Shown one piece after another: positions 8,739-17,224 of a DNA stretch of 64,000 nt. Source of the stretch: Oceanicella sp. SM1341 (GTDB lineage Bacteria; Pseudomonadota; Alphaproteobacteria; Rhodobacterales; Rhodobacteraceae). The notes beneath the pieces were generated by a model that ran no database searches, was not told the DNA's origin, and was given only the letters and a program-made list of their open reading frames with translations. A program made the position numbers and the translations under genes. The DNA is taken from the NCBI RefSeq assembly GCF_003448965.1, contig NZ_QRGC01000031.1:1-64000 (forward strand), written 5' to 3'. How positions within the stretch are numbered: the first letter of the stretch is position 1; each line of letters begins with the position of its first letter.

Positions 8739-9811
8739 TGGGCGCCCGAGCGGCCGTGGCCGCGACTGTTAAGCCCGTTGCGGCGGTGGCCGCGATATCC
8801 AAGCGTGTTGCGGCGGTGGCCGCGATTTCCGAGCGTGTTGCGGCGGTGGCCGCGCTTCTGAAGGCAAGGCCGGCCGGGGCCCTGTTCTCCCGGGCCCGAG
8901 CGGCCGTGGCCGCGACAACAGGTAATTCGGCGGCCATGGCCGCGACATCAGGCGCTTCGGCGGCTGTGGCCGCCCTGACAAGAGTTTCGGCGGCCCTGAC
9001 CGCGATCACCGGCACCCGCGCGGCGGGTGTGGCGCTTGTCTTCGCCCTGTCCCTGGCGGCGGAGGTGCTGCCCGCGGCGGCGGCAAGCGCCGAGCCGGTG
9101 GACCTCGAGCTGGTCTTCGCCGTGGACGTTTCCCGCTCGATGGACGCGGATGAGCAGGCGGTGCAGCGCGATGGCTATGCCGAGGCGCTCACCCATCCCG
9201 CCGTGCTCTCGGCCATCACCTCCGGCGAGCTCAGGCGCATCGCGATCGCCTATCTCGAATGGGGCGGTCCCTGGTCCGGCCGGCTGGTGCTCGACTGGAC
9301 GCTGATCGCCTCGGAGGAGGATGCCCGCGCCGCCGCAGCCCAGCTCCGCGCCGTGCCGGTGCGCAGCGCCTCGGGCACCTCGATCTCCGCCGGGCTCACC
9401 CAGGCGGCGCAGCTCTTCGTCGACAACGGGTTCGAGGGCACGCGGAGGGTGATCGACGTCTCCGGCGACGGGCCGAACAACACCGGCGGCCCCGTAGCCC
9501 CGGTGCGAGACGCGCTGGTGGCCGCCGGCATCCAGATCAACGGCCTGCCGGTGATGATCAAGCGCGCCACCGGGCCCTTCTCCCTCCCCGACCTCGACTT
9601 CTACTACGAGGATTGCGTGATCGGCGGGCCGGGCGCCTTCGTGGTGCCGGTGCTGGAGAAGAGCGGTTTCGTCGCCGCCATCCGCCTGAAGATGGTGATG
9701 GAAATCGCCGCCCTGCCGCCGCCGGCGCGGCTGCGCAACGCCGGCATGACCGATTGCATGATCGGCGAACAGATGCGCCGCCGCTGGATCGACATGCAGG
9801 GCTGGGAATAG
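8738..9811 (+). CDS. DUF1194 (von Willebrand factor A-like) secreted protein with N-terminal decapeptide repeats
   Basis: The C-terminal ~240 residues are a DUF1194/VWA-type domain: ELVFAVDVSRSMDADEQ (MIDAS-like DxSxS), then GTSISAGLTQAAQLF and VIDVSGDGPNN. A signal peptide seems to lie around residues 93-117 (TRAAGVALVFALSLAAEVLP then AAAASA), so it is preceded by about 90 residues made of nine decapeptides of the form xxAAVAAxxx. That is abnormal for an exported protein and the codons there are rich in A/T at third positions, unlike the rest. The start at 8738 overlaps the leader ORF stop; ATG 8936 is an alternative that would drop most repeats. The domain call is firm; the N-terminus is not. 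Function of DUF1194 proteins is unknown. Confidence 0.75.
   Translation: MGARAAVAATVKPVAAVAAISKRVAAVAAISERVAAVAALLKARPAGALFSRARAAVAATTGNSAAMAATSGASAAVAALTRVSAALTAITGTRAAGVALVFALSLAAEVLPAAAASAEPVDLELVFAVDVSRSMDADEQAVQRDGYAEALTHPAVLSAITSGELRRIAIAYLEWGGPWSGRLVLDWTLIASEEDARAAAAQLRAVPVRSASGTSISAGLTQAAQLFVDNGFEGTRRVIDVSGDGPNNTGGPVAPVRDALVAAGIQINGLPVMIKRATGPFSLPDLDFYYEDCVIGGPGAFVVPVLEKSGFVAAIRLKMVMEIAALPPPARLRNAGMTDCMIGEQMRRRWIDMQGWE
8751..9004. repeat. Nine-unit 30-bp array of CGGCC-NN-GGCCG palindromes
   Basis: A core close to CGGCCGTGGCCGCG recurs at 8751, 8781, 8811, 8841, 8871 (degenerate), 8901, 8931, 8961 and 8991, exactly 30 bp apart. Several cores are palindromes (CGGCCATGGCCG at 8931 is perfect). 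Between cores the sequence is variable and lower in GC. In frame it encodes the AAVAA decapeptides of the DUF1194 ORF. Confidence 0.9.
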
Positions 9812-9898
9812 GGCCTTCGCCCTTCCCTCGCGCCCGCCAAGGCTCTAGGCTCCCCCCGAAAGACACCACGAACAAGGTCACGACCGAGGGGGGACAGA

Positions 9899-10633
9899 AT
9901 GAAGACAGCACTCATCACCGGTGCCGGAAGCGGCGTGGGCCGCGACACCGCCGTAGCGCTCGCGAAGGCGGGCTGGGAGGTGGCGCTCGTCGGCCGCCGC
10001 CGCGAGCCGCTGGAGGAGACCGCGGCGCTCATCGGCTCCGGCCACGTTCTGCCCGCCGATGTCACGAAGCCCGAGGAGGTCGAGGCGGTGTTCGACGCCG
10101 CGGTGAAGGCGATGGGCCGGCTCGACCTGCTGTTCAACAACGCCGGCCGCGGCGCACCGGGCAAGCCGATCGACGAGATGCCGCTCGACGACTGGTACGG
10201 CGTGCTCGACGTGAACCTCACCGGCGCCGTGCTCTGCGCCCGCGCCGCCTTCGCGAAGATGCGCGCCCAGTCGCCCCAGGGCGGGCGGATCATCAACAAC
10301 GGCTCGATCTCGGCCTATGCCCCGCGCCCCGGCTCCACCGCCTACACGGTCACCAAGCACGCGATCACCGGGCTCACGAAGTGCATCAGCCTCGACGGCC
10401 GGCCCTTCGACATCGCCTGCGGGCAGATCGACATCGGCAACGCCCTCACCGACATGGCCCGGCCGATGACCAAGGGCGTGCCGCAGGCCGACGGCTCCAT
10501 CGCCATCGAGGCCACGATGGACCCGGCCCATGTCGCGAGCTCCGTGGTGCACATGGCGAGCCTGCCGATCGAGGCGAACGTGCAGTTCATGACCGTGATG
10601 GCCACGAAAATGCCCTTCGTCGGCCGCGGCTGA
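9899..10633 (+). CDS. Short-chain dehydrogenase/reductase
   Basis: 244-residue classical SDR. The nucleotide-binding TGAGSGVG motif is at residues 7-14, with GRRRE after the second strand pointing to NADP(H) preference. NNAG follows, then the catalytic Ser in [10 protein letters not shown] and YTVTKH (the YxxxK pair). Substrate unknown. The 87-bp gap before it contains GAGGGGGGA as ribosome site. The stop codon lies inside the left arm of a nested stem-loop (10626-10686). No operon partner: the neighbours are the DUF1194 gene upstream and a non-coding tract downstream. Confidence 0.9.
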   Translation: MKTALITGAGSGVGRDTAVALAKAGWEVALVGRRREPLEETAALIGSGHVLPADVTKPEEVEAVFDAAVKAMGRLDLLFNNAGRGAPGKPIDEMPLDDWYGVLDVNLTGAVLCARAAFAKMRAQSPQGGRIINNGSISAYAPRPGSTAYTVTKHAITGLTKCISLDGRPFDIACGQIDIGNALTDMARPMTKGVPQADGSIAIEATMDPAHVASSVVHMASLPIEANVQFMTVMATKMPFVGRG

Positions 10634-10686
10634 CGACCCGCAACAGGGCCGGGGCGCGACCGTCCCGAGCCCGGCCCGTCAGCCGC
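10626..10686 (+). terminator. Nested stem-loop overlapping the SDR stop codon
   Basis: Outer stem GCGGCTGAC (10626-10634) pairs with GTCAGCCGC (10678-10686); inner stem GGGCCGGG (10646-10653) pairs with CCCGGCCC (10670-10677). The outer left arm contains the TGA stop. No T-run follows, so it may act as a 3' stabiliser or a Rho-type end rather than a classical terminator. Confidence 0.5.
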
Positions 10687-10771
10687 CGGAGCTGAAACCA
10701 GCGCGGCCCGGCTTAAACCGGGCCGGAGCCCGGCCAGGCCGCACCGTATCCGCGCGGAGCCGACACCCCGC

Positions 10772-10805
10772 CCTGCCCGTCCCGGGCCGGGGCGGGACGG
10801 GCAGG
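10772..10805. repeat. Long GC hairpin
   Basis: Perfect 13-bp inverted repeat CCTGCCCGTCCCG / CGGGACGGGCAGG around an 8-nt loop. A further CGACA (10761-10765) can pair with TGTCG (10806-10810) across a small bulge. No T-run on either side; REP-like palindrome or RNA structure. Confidence 0.7.
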
Positions 10806-11405
10806 TGTCGCGGCGCATCCCGAGCAAAGGCGCTGCCGGACCTAAACGCGGCCGGCGCACAGCCATTCCCCGGGCAGCGAGCCCGCACCGACCTGTCGGG
10901 ATCCGCGCGCCATGCCTGACACCAGCCGGCACCAACACGGCAAGGCACGCTCGGGCAAGGTGCAGCATCGATCCCCCCGGCGCGGCAGGCGATGCCCGGG
11001 AGCGAGCCTGCGCCGCGAGGCAGATGGGTTTCCGATCCGCCCGATGCTCTCACCAGCCCTTCCGGCGCCCCGGCAGGTCAGCTTCGGCAGGCAGCCCGCG
11101 CAGTCGCCCCCAGCCCCGCGCGGACGCCGGATGCGCAGCATCCGGCTTGGCCCAAAGAGGCGGGCACCGACAGGGGGCCGCCTCACGGGAGCGCCCCCGG
11201 CCGGCAGGCCTCCTGCGAGCGGAGCCGGAGCCCTCCCGCCCTGCGTCGACCCGCCCTCGCGGGCGCATCTCCTGCGGTTTGGGCCGAGCCGCGCGTGCCG
11301 CGCGGCTGCACGGCCCGGCATGTCGCGCTCGCGCCCCACCCGCCCGGGCACCCTGCCGACATTCTGCGCGCGACTGCTCAACCCGCTCGCCCGGGCGACC
11401 AGCCC

Positions 11406-11536
11406 GGGCCGCGCCCGACCCTCCCCCGGGAGGGCGCGATGGCGATGCCATCTCCCGCACAGCCCGATTCCGGAGCTTTTGGGATAAACCGCTGACCACG
11501 GGCGTGAGTGCGCCCACCCAGGGTCGGGCGCGGCCC
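11406..11536. repeat. 131-bp MITE-like element with 17-bp inverted ends
   Basis: Perfect inverted ends GGGCCGCGCCCGACCCT (11406-11422) and AGGGTCGGGCGCGGCCC (11520-11536). Inside, GAGGGCGCGATGGCG at 11430-11444 matches the reverse complement of the elements at 38.2-38.8 kb at the same internal distance (about 89 bp to the far end), so this is a divergent copy of that family in opposite orientation. No target duplication is evident and it encodes no protein. Confidence 0.7.
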
Positions 11537-11603
11537 TTTGTGCCTGGAGTGAACGAGAGGAGGGCTCGCGTGCGCAGCGGGTTGAGGTGGGGCCCCTCCG
11601 AGC

Positions 11604-11710
11604 CCTGAGACCTGAGACCTGAGACCTGAGACCTGAGACCTGAGACCTGAGACCTGAGACCTGAGACCTGAGACCTGAGACCTGAGACCTGAGACCTGAG
11701 ACCTGAGACC
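11604..11710. repeat. Heptanucleotide array (CCTGAGA)15
   Basis: Fifteen uninterrupted identical CCTGAGA units run from 11604 to 11708, followed by CC. The unit is not a multiple of three, but the array lies 110 bp beyond the stop of the minus-strand sulfotransferase gene and inside no convincing coding frame. Perfect identity over 15 copies implies recent slippage. Confidence 0.95.
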
Positions 11711-11820
11711 GAATATCCCGTACCCCGCGAAGGGCAAGAGACATCCTGCGGGGGAAGCCGGAGACGCAGGCGCGGAGCACCCCGGCCGGGGGCCGCCGGG
11801 GGTGGCCTCGGGGCGCGCGC

Positions 11821-12870
11821 TCAGCCTTTCCGGGCGAAGAGAGCGTCGACGCCGCGGATGGCGGAGGCGAGGCCGGAGATCATCCGGCCACGGGCAAGGG
11901 TGGCGATGTCCTGCCAGGGCTCGTCGGGGGCCGGGGGCGGCGTGAGGAAGAGCCGGCCGTCGCTGCGGCCGAGGAATTCCCGCGCCGCGCGGGCATTCGA
12001 GCCGGCGAAACGCTCGAGGATCTCGAGGCGCAGCCTCGGGGGCAGCACCGGGCCGGGGCTGTCCTCGCGGCCGTCGAGCCGGCGCAGGGCGCGCATCAGC
12101 CGCTCGGCCGCGGGGGTTCGGGCCGGCAGAGCGTTCGCGAGCCGCATCCACTCCAGCGCCAGCCGCCCGGGGGTGACGTTGATCTTCTCCACCCGCCGGT
12201 CGAAGCCCGAAAGGTCCTCCACCCCGCAGGCGGCGAGGAAATCGTCGATCAGCGAGCCGTTCACCCATTGCGCGCGCTCGTAGATCCGCACCCGGCAGTC
12301 CTCGGCGGGGAAGCGCGTGGTGAGGCCCTGCAGCACGGCGTAGTAGTTCAGCCGCCGGTCCTTCTGGGCGTAGTGCATGCAGAAGGTGGCGGCGTCCTCG
12401 GTGAGGCCGGCCTTCTTCACCTCCTGGGCGTAGAGCGACATGATCATGTCGTCCTGCCGGCGCAGGTAGACGATCGGGCACAGGCGCAGCCCGTGGCGCA
12501 GCGCGCGCTCGGCCAGCCGCTCCTGCTCCAGCTTGGGGATGACGAAGAACCACTCCGAGCTCACCAGCACGTCGCCGGTGGCATCGGCCAGCGCTGCGTC
12601 GAGCCGCTCCAGCGCCGCCGCCCGCTCGGCCTCGGAGAGCGCCACCCGGTGGCGCGGCGGCATCAGAGCGCGGGCCAGCAGCGCGCCGTTGCCGGAGGTG
12701 GCCTCGTTGCCCAGCGCCCCCTCCAGCGGCTCCAGCGCCGGGTAGGCGATGCCGCGGGCGGCGAGTTCGCCCACGTTGCGGGCGAAGAAGGATTGCAGCA
12801 GGGAAGAGCCGGTCTTCGGCGCGCCCATGTGCAGGAGCAGCCGGCGGGTCGGGGCGGGCGTGGTGGTCAT
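11821..12870 (-). CDS. Sulfotransferase-family protein
   Basis: 349 residues from the ATG at 12870, which overlaps the stop of the preceding glycosyltransferase gene (ATGA). The N-terminal RLLLHMGAPKTGSSLLQSFF is the 5'-phosphosulfate (PAPS) loop of sulfotransferases; later RRQDDMIMSLYAQEV fits the 3'-phosphate-binding region, with Arg and Ser present. PAPS-dependent enzymes of this type add sulfate to sugars of capsules or exopolysaccharides; the acceptor here is not known. It is the last gene of the polysaccharide unit. A clear divergence from the family is not seen; the C-terminal third is less conserved. Confidence 0.75.
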   Translation of the reverse strand: MTTTPAPTRRLLLHMGAPKTGSSLLQSFFARNVGELAARGIAYPALEPLEGALGNEATSGNGALLARALMPPRHRVALSEAERAAALERLDAALADATGDVLVSSEWFFVIPKLEQERLAERALRHGLRLCPIVYLRRQDDMIMSLYAQEVKKAGLTEDAATFCMHYAQKDRRLNYYAVLQGLTTRFPAEDCRVRIYERAQWVNGSLIDDFLAACGVEDLSGFDRRVEKINVTPGRLALEWMRLANALPARTPAAERLMRALRRLDGREDSPGPVLPPRLRLEILERFAGSNARAAREFLGRSDGRLFLTPPPAPDEPWQDIATLARGRMISGLASAIRGVDALFARKG

Positions 12871-15800
12871 TTCAGTGCCGTCGTCCCCGCGCCGAGACCG
12901 CGGTAGAGCGCGAGATAGGCGGCCACCATGCGCTCCACGGTGTAATGCTCCTCGAAGCGGGCCCGGCCGCGCTCGCCCGCCAGCCGCCGCGCCTCGGGCT
13001 CGGAGAGCGCCAGCACCGCGGCGCGCAGGCCCAGCGTGTCGATCTCGCCTTCGATGAGCGGAACCACCACGCCGGCGGCCTCCGGGCCTTCGCCGACGAT
13101 CTCGGCCAGAACGCCCGCATCGGTGGTGACCACGGCGCGGCCGCGGGCCATCATCTCCAGCACCACGAGGGGGAAGCTCTCGCCGCGGAAGCGGGTGGGC
13201 AGCAGGCCGAGGTCGGCGCAGTCGAGGTAATCCTGCAGGTTCGCCACCTGGCCGAAGAAGCGCACGTGCTCGGGCGCCTCGGCGGCCAGCGCCTCGGCCT
13301 CCGGGCCCTCGCCGATCAGCATCAGGTCGGTGTCGCGGCCCTCGGCGTTGAGGGCGGCCACCATCTCCACCGCCTCGCGCCAGCCCTTCTCGGGAATGGC
13401 GCGGGAGGCGAGGCAGAGCACCAGCGCCTCCTCGCGCAGGCCCAGCTCGGCGCGGGTGAGGGGGCGCGAGGCGCCCTCCAGCTCGATGCCGTTGATGAGT
13501 TTCTCGATGCGCGAGGGCTTCTCGATGCGCTCGAACACGGCGCGGTTCTTGTCGGCGGTATAGGCCCAGGCGTCGACCAGGCTCACCATCCGGGTCATCA
13601 CCTTCTGGAAGTCGCGGTCGATGCGCGGGTCGTGCTCCATGCTCTCGTGGCAGCCGTGCATGGTGACCACCCAGGGGCGCTTCTCCTCCAGCCGGCGGAT
13701 CTGGTGCAGCACGTGGCGGTCGGCCCACCAGAGCGAGGAATGGATCACGTCCACCCCGAAGCGGCGCACGATGCCCGGCAGGTCGGCCCCGGCCTGGCCG
13801 CGCTCGAGCAGCAGCACCCGCGGGTCGATCTTGGAGACCACGGCCGGGTGGTCGCGGTAGGCGCGGGCGTTGAGCAGCACCACGCGGCCGCCCATGCGCA
13901 TCCACTGGTTGGCGAAGCGCACGCCGAAGAGCTGGCCGCCTCCGGGCCCGAGGTCGGAGATCACCATCAGCAGGCAGGGCAGCACCGGCTCCGCCGGCTC
14001 CAGCGCGGCGCGGGCGGAGGCGGCGGTCTCGGGCGCCACCTGCGGAAACCGGGCGACGTCCTGCTCGACGAAGCCCAGCGCCCGGGCGCGGGCCGCCGCG
14101 CCTTGCGTCCAGGTGCGGGCGATGAAGCGGCGCACCTCGGAGAGCTCGTCGAAGTAGAGCTTCGTGCCCTCCAGCCGGTGGGTGACGGTGAGCGAGTGGC
14201 GCCGGTGGCGGTTCACCGCGCCGGGCTCGTAGGCGATCAGCCCGCCGCGCAGGGCGCGCAGGTAGAAATACCAGTCGCCGCAGAGCTTCATCGCCGTCAC
14301 CCGCTCGGCGAATTCCGGCTCGGGCACGAACTTGCGGAACATCATGCCGGAGGCGTTGGGGATCGAGTTCGCGATGCCGAGGCCGGCGTTCACCTCCTCG
14401 TGGTCGGTGGCGAGGAAGGGGCGCGACCAGCGGCCCGGCGCGATGCGGTCGAGGTAGAGCTTCTCGTAATCGCCCAGCACCGCGCCATCGTCGCCCACCG
14501 GCACCGAGCGGACATGGCCCAGCATCACGTTGCGGTCGTCGAAGGCGGGCAGCAGGGTGGAGAGCAGGTTGGGCTCGCAGGCGTCGTCGGCCTCGGCGAT
14601 CCAGACGATGTCGGAAGTGGCGAGCTCCATGCCCCGGAGCCATTGCGCGAAGGGCGAGCCGGTGTTGACCTCGTTCACCACCAGCCGCGCGCCGGGCCAG
14701 CGGCGGGCGTAGCGCTCCAGCACCGCCGCGGAGCCGTCGGTGGAGGCGTCGTCGAGCAGGATGAGCTCGAAATCCTGCATGTCCTGCGCGAGGATGCTGT
14801 CGAGCCGCTCGGGCAGGAAGCGCTCGTAATTGTAGTTCGGCACCACGACGGAGACGGCCGGGCGCAGGCCGGCCACCTCGCGGATGTGGTTGAGCAGCAC
14901 CGGGCCCACCCGGCCGATGGTGTGGTAGCGCGCCACGAGCCGCCGGCCGCGCGCGCCCTCGGCCTCGCGGCGCGCGGGGTCCTCGAGATAGGCGAGCACC
15001 TGGGCCGCCATCGCCTCCGCGTCGCCGAAGGGCACCGACACACCGGCGCCGCGGGCGGCGAACTCGGGCATGCCGCCGGCATCGTCGAAGCAGATGATCG
15101 GCGCACCGGCGCGGGCGGCGTGCAGGGCGGCGAGCGGGAACGGGTCTTCCTGCGAGGGCAGCAGGAACAGGTCGGCGCCGTTGAGCACCATGTCGATGTC
15201 GGGCAGGTAGCCGGTGATGCTCACCGTGTCCTGCAGCCCGCGCTCGGCGATCAGCGCCTCGCAGACCGCCTGGTCCGGGCCGCCGCCGGCCCAGACGAAG
15301 CGCACCCGGCCGGGCGCCGCGGCCGCCACCTTCGCCGCCACCTCGATGAACACGTCCGGCGACTTGCGCCAGTGCAGCACGCCCGAGCCGCAGACCAGCA
15401 GCGTGTCGTCATCGGCGCCGGCGCGGCGGCGGGCCTGGCGGCGGGCGCGGGCGTCGGGCACGTCGCCGTCGGGGATGTAGGCATAGGTGCGGTCGAGCTT
15501 CGCCGGGTCGGCGCGGTAGCGGGTGGCGAGCACCTCGCGCACCGCGTCGCTGCCGCCCAGGATGCGGGTGGCGTGGCGGAGGATGTTGTCGAGCGCCGGG
15601 CGGTGACGGTCGAGGATCTTGGGCAGCTCGTGGATGAAGGCCACGGAGGGCGTGTCGAGCGGCCAGTAATCGTAGAAACCGCCGCTGGCCACCGAGTTCA
15701 CGAACACCGATTTCACGTCCGGCCCGGCCCATTTGCGCAGTGCCACCACCGCGTCGCGGTGCGGCAGGCTGGCCACCGAGGTGATGCAGAAGGTCTCGGC

Positions 15801-16265
15801 CATCGCCTCGAAGCGCTTGCGGAACGGGCCGTCGCGCATGGCCACGAACTTCACCCGGTAGCGGGTGTGGTTGATGAGCCAGAGCGCAAAGAGGCGCGCC
15901 ACCTGCTGGGCGCCGCCCATCTCCATGTCGTGGACGACGATGAGGATGGTGCCCTGCACCCGCTCGGCCTGCCGGGCCACGCGCAGGGCGTCGCGGTCGG
16001 CCAGCCGGGCCACCTGGGCGAGGCCGGCCTCGTGGCTGATCTGGTTGGAGGCGTTGCGCAAATCGGCGAGGAAGGCGGAGATCCCGTGCCGGCGCAGGGT
16101 GCGCGCCGCATGGGCGATGTGCTCGGCCATCACCCGCGGCCGGCGCCCGTACCACACGCAGAAGGCCCCGGCATGGCGCAGGCGCAGCCATGCCTCGCGC
16201 AGGCGCGAGGGCGCCCGCGCGCCCTGCCTGCCGATCTCGTCCTGTTCCAGGCCCTGGGAAACCAA
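12867..16265 (-). CDS. Three-module glycosyltransferase (GT4-GT2-GT4)
   Basis: 1132 residues in three fused modules. Residues about 100-470: GT-B/GT4 transferase, with HDMEMGGAQQVARLF, a DDTLLVCGSGVLHWRKSPDV linker and FLLPSQEDPFPLAALHA (donor-site E...E region). About 480-700: GT-A/GT2 domain, with SVVVPNYNYERFL, LLDDASTDGS (DxS-type) and IAEADDACEPN. About 770-1120: second GT4, with DLGPGGGQLFGVRFA, SRAIPEKGWREAVEM and GLLPTRFRGESFPLVVLEMM. No membrane segments are obvious, so it is probably cytoplasmic, building a surface glycan in several steps. It lies 20 nt after rfbA and overlaps the sulfotransferase gene. An internal Met 46 (MAEHIAHAARTLRR) is an alternative start. Confidence 0.9.
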   Translation of the reverse strand: MVSQGLEQDEIGRQGARAPSRLREAWLRLRHAGAFCVWYGRRPRVMAEHIAHAARTLRRHGISAFLADLRNASNQISHEAGLAQVARLADRDALRVARQAERVQGTILIVVHDMEMGGAQQVARLFALWLINHTRYRVKFVAMRDGPFRKRFEAMAETFCITSVASLPHRDAVVALRKWAGPDVKSVFVNSVASGGFYDYWPLDTPSVAFIHELPKILDRHRPALDNILRHATRILGGSDAVREVLATRYRADPAKLDRTYAYIPDGDVPDARARRQARRRAGADDDTLLVCGSGVLHWRKSPDVFIEVAAKVAAAAPGRVRFVWAGGGPDQAVCEALIAERGLQDTVSITGYLPDIDMVLNGADLFLLPSQEDPFPLAALHAARAGAPIICFDDAGGMPEFAARGAGVSVPFGDAEAMAAQVLAYLEDPARREAEGARGRRLVARYHTIGRVGPVLLNHIREVAGLRPAVSVVVPNYNYERFLPERLDSILAQDMQDFELILLDDASTDGSAAVLERYARRWPGARLVVNEVNTGSPFAQWLRGMELATSDIVWIAEADDACEPNLLSTLLPAFDDRNVMLGHVRSVPVGDDGAVLGDYEKLYLDRIAPGRWSRPFLATDHEEVNAGLGIANSIPNASGMMFRKFVPEPEFAERVTAMKLCGDWYFYLRALRGGLIAYEPGAVNRHRRHSLTVTHRLEGTKLYFDELSEVRRFIARTWTQGAAARARALGFVEQDVARFPQVAPETAASARAALEPAEPVLPCLLMVISDLGPGGGQLFGVRFANQWMRMGGRVVLLNARAYRDHPAVVSKIDPRVLLLERGQAGADLPGIVRRFGVDVIHSSLWWADRHVLHQIRRLEEKRPWVVTMHGCHESMEHDPRIDRDFQKVMTRMVSLVDAWAYTADKNRAVFERIEKPSRIEKLINGIELEGASRPLTRAELGLREEALVLCLASRAIPEKGWREAVEMVAALNAEGRDTDLMLIGEGPEAEALAAEAPEHVRFFGQVANLQDYLDCADLGLLPTRFRGESFPLVVLEMMARGRAVVTTDAGVLAEIVGEGPEAAGVVVPLIEGEIDTLGLRAAVLALSEPEARRLAGERGRARFEEHYTVERMVAAYLALYRGLGAGTTALK

Positions 16266-16285
16266 ACTACGCCTCTCGCTCGCGG

Positions 16286-17182
16286 TCAGCCGTGATCGGC
16301 TATCCGCATCAGGTACTTGCCGTAGGTCGTCTTGAGATAGGGCCGGGCCAGCTCGCGCAGCGCGTCCGCGCTCACCCAGCCCTGCGAGAAGGCGACCTCC
16401 TCCGGGCAGCCGATCATCAGGTTCTGCCGTCTCTCCATGGTGCGCACGAAATTCGAGGCGTCAAGCAGGCTGTCATGGGTGCCGGTGTCGAGCCAGGCAT
16501 AGCCGCGGCCCAGGCGCTGCACCGTGAGGCTGCCCTCGGCGAGGTAGAGGTTCAGCAGGTCGGTGATCTCCAGCTCGCCGCGGGCGGAGGGTTTCACCCG
16601 CTTCGCCATCGCGGGCGCCCGGCCGTCGAGCACGTAGAGCCCGGTCACCGCGAAGTCGGATTTCGGCACCTCGGGCTTTTCCTCGATGGAGAGCACCCGG
16701 CCGTCGGCGTTGAAATCCACCACGCCGTAGCGCTCGGGGTCGGCCACCTGGTAGCCGAACACCGTGCCGCCCGTGGGCTTCGCCGCCGCCTCCAGCAGCA
16801 CCTCCGGCAGGCCGTGGCCGTAGAAGATGTTGTCGCCCAGCACCATCACCGAGCCGGCGCCGTCGAGGAATTCCTCGGCCAGCAGATAGGCCTGGGCCAG
16901 CCCGTCGGGGCTCTCCTGCACGATGTATTCCAGCCGCATGCCCCATTGCGCGCCGTCGCCCAGCAGCCGGCGGAACTGCTCGATGTCGCCGGGGGTGGTG
17001 ATGATCGCCACCTCGCGCAGCCCGGAAAGCATGAGCACCGAGAGCGGGTAGTAGATCATCGGCTTGTTGTAGAGCGGCAGCAGCTGCTTGGACACCGAAT
17101 GGGTGATGGGGTAGAGCCGCGTGCCCGACCCGCCCGCCAGGATGATGCCCTTGCGCGGGGCGGTGGCGCTGTTCTCAGTCAT
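16286..17182 (-). CDS. rfbA: Glucose-1-phosphate thymidylyltransferase
   Basis: Forms dTDP-glucose from dTTP and glucose 1-phosphate, first step towards dTDP-rhamnose and related sugars. 298 residues; visible are [19 protein letters not shown] (nucleotide loop with catalytic Arg), [51 protein letters not shown] and [13 protein letters not shown]. All are standard for RmlA/RfbA. It is 42 bp downstream of rfbB and 20 bp upstream of the large glycosyltransferase. The pathway's rfbC and rfbD are not in the window. Confidence 0.96.
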   Translation of the reverse strand: MTENSATAPRKGIILAGGSGTRLYPITHSVSKQLLPLYNKPMIYYPLSVLMLSGLREVAIITTPGDIEQFRRLLGDGAQWGMRLEYIVQESPDGLAQAYLLAEEFLDGAGSVMVLGDNIFYGHGLPEVLLEAAAKPTGGTVFGYQVADPERYGVVDFNADGRVLSIEEKPEVPKSDFAVTGLYVLDGRAPAMAKRVKPSARGELEITDLLNLYLAEGSLTVQRLGRGYAWLDTGTHDSLLDASNFVRTMERRQNLMIGCPEEVAFSQGWVSADALRELARPYLKTTYGKYLMRIADHG

Positions 17183-17224
17183 TCCCGTTCCTTCTCTCCG
17201 CCGGCCGCCGGCCGGTACTGGCTC

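Larger units (their letters stand above)
10634..11820. other. 1.2-kb non-coding tract rich in repeats
   Basis: Open frames occur on both strands but all are Arg/Pro/Ala-rich, lack ribosome sites and match no family. The tract holds, in order: the SDR stem-loop, a 13-bp-stem hairpin, an inverted-end element at 11406-11536, and a heptamer array at 11604-11710. The rest (about 10.81-11.40 kb) is GC-rich, with no element I can name. Confidence 0.6.

Noticed and set aside
8751-9004. CRISPR array from the 30-bp periodic repeat
   Set aside because: The core is only about 14 bp with 16-bp variable parts, translation runs through it, and no cas genes are near.
10805-11608. Long open frames on both strands in the 10.7-11.6 kb tract
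   Set aside because: They are Arg/Pro/Ala-rich, have no ribosome site, overlap each other on both strands and match no family; high GC content makes stop codons rare.
11604-11710. Phase-variable switch inside the sulfotransferase coding sequence
   Set aside because: The array is 110 bp past the stop codon on the gene's own strand, so frame changes there cannot alter the protein.
11378-12553. Minus-strand frame running through the heptamer array into the sulfotransferase region
   Set aside because: It is the shifted frame of the sulfotransferase gene; the repeat SGLRSQV is only the translation of CCTGAGA in a frame without homology.
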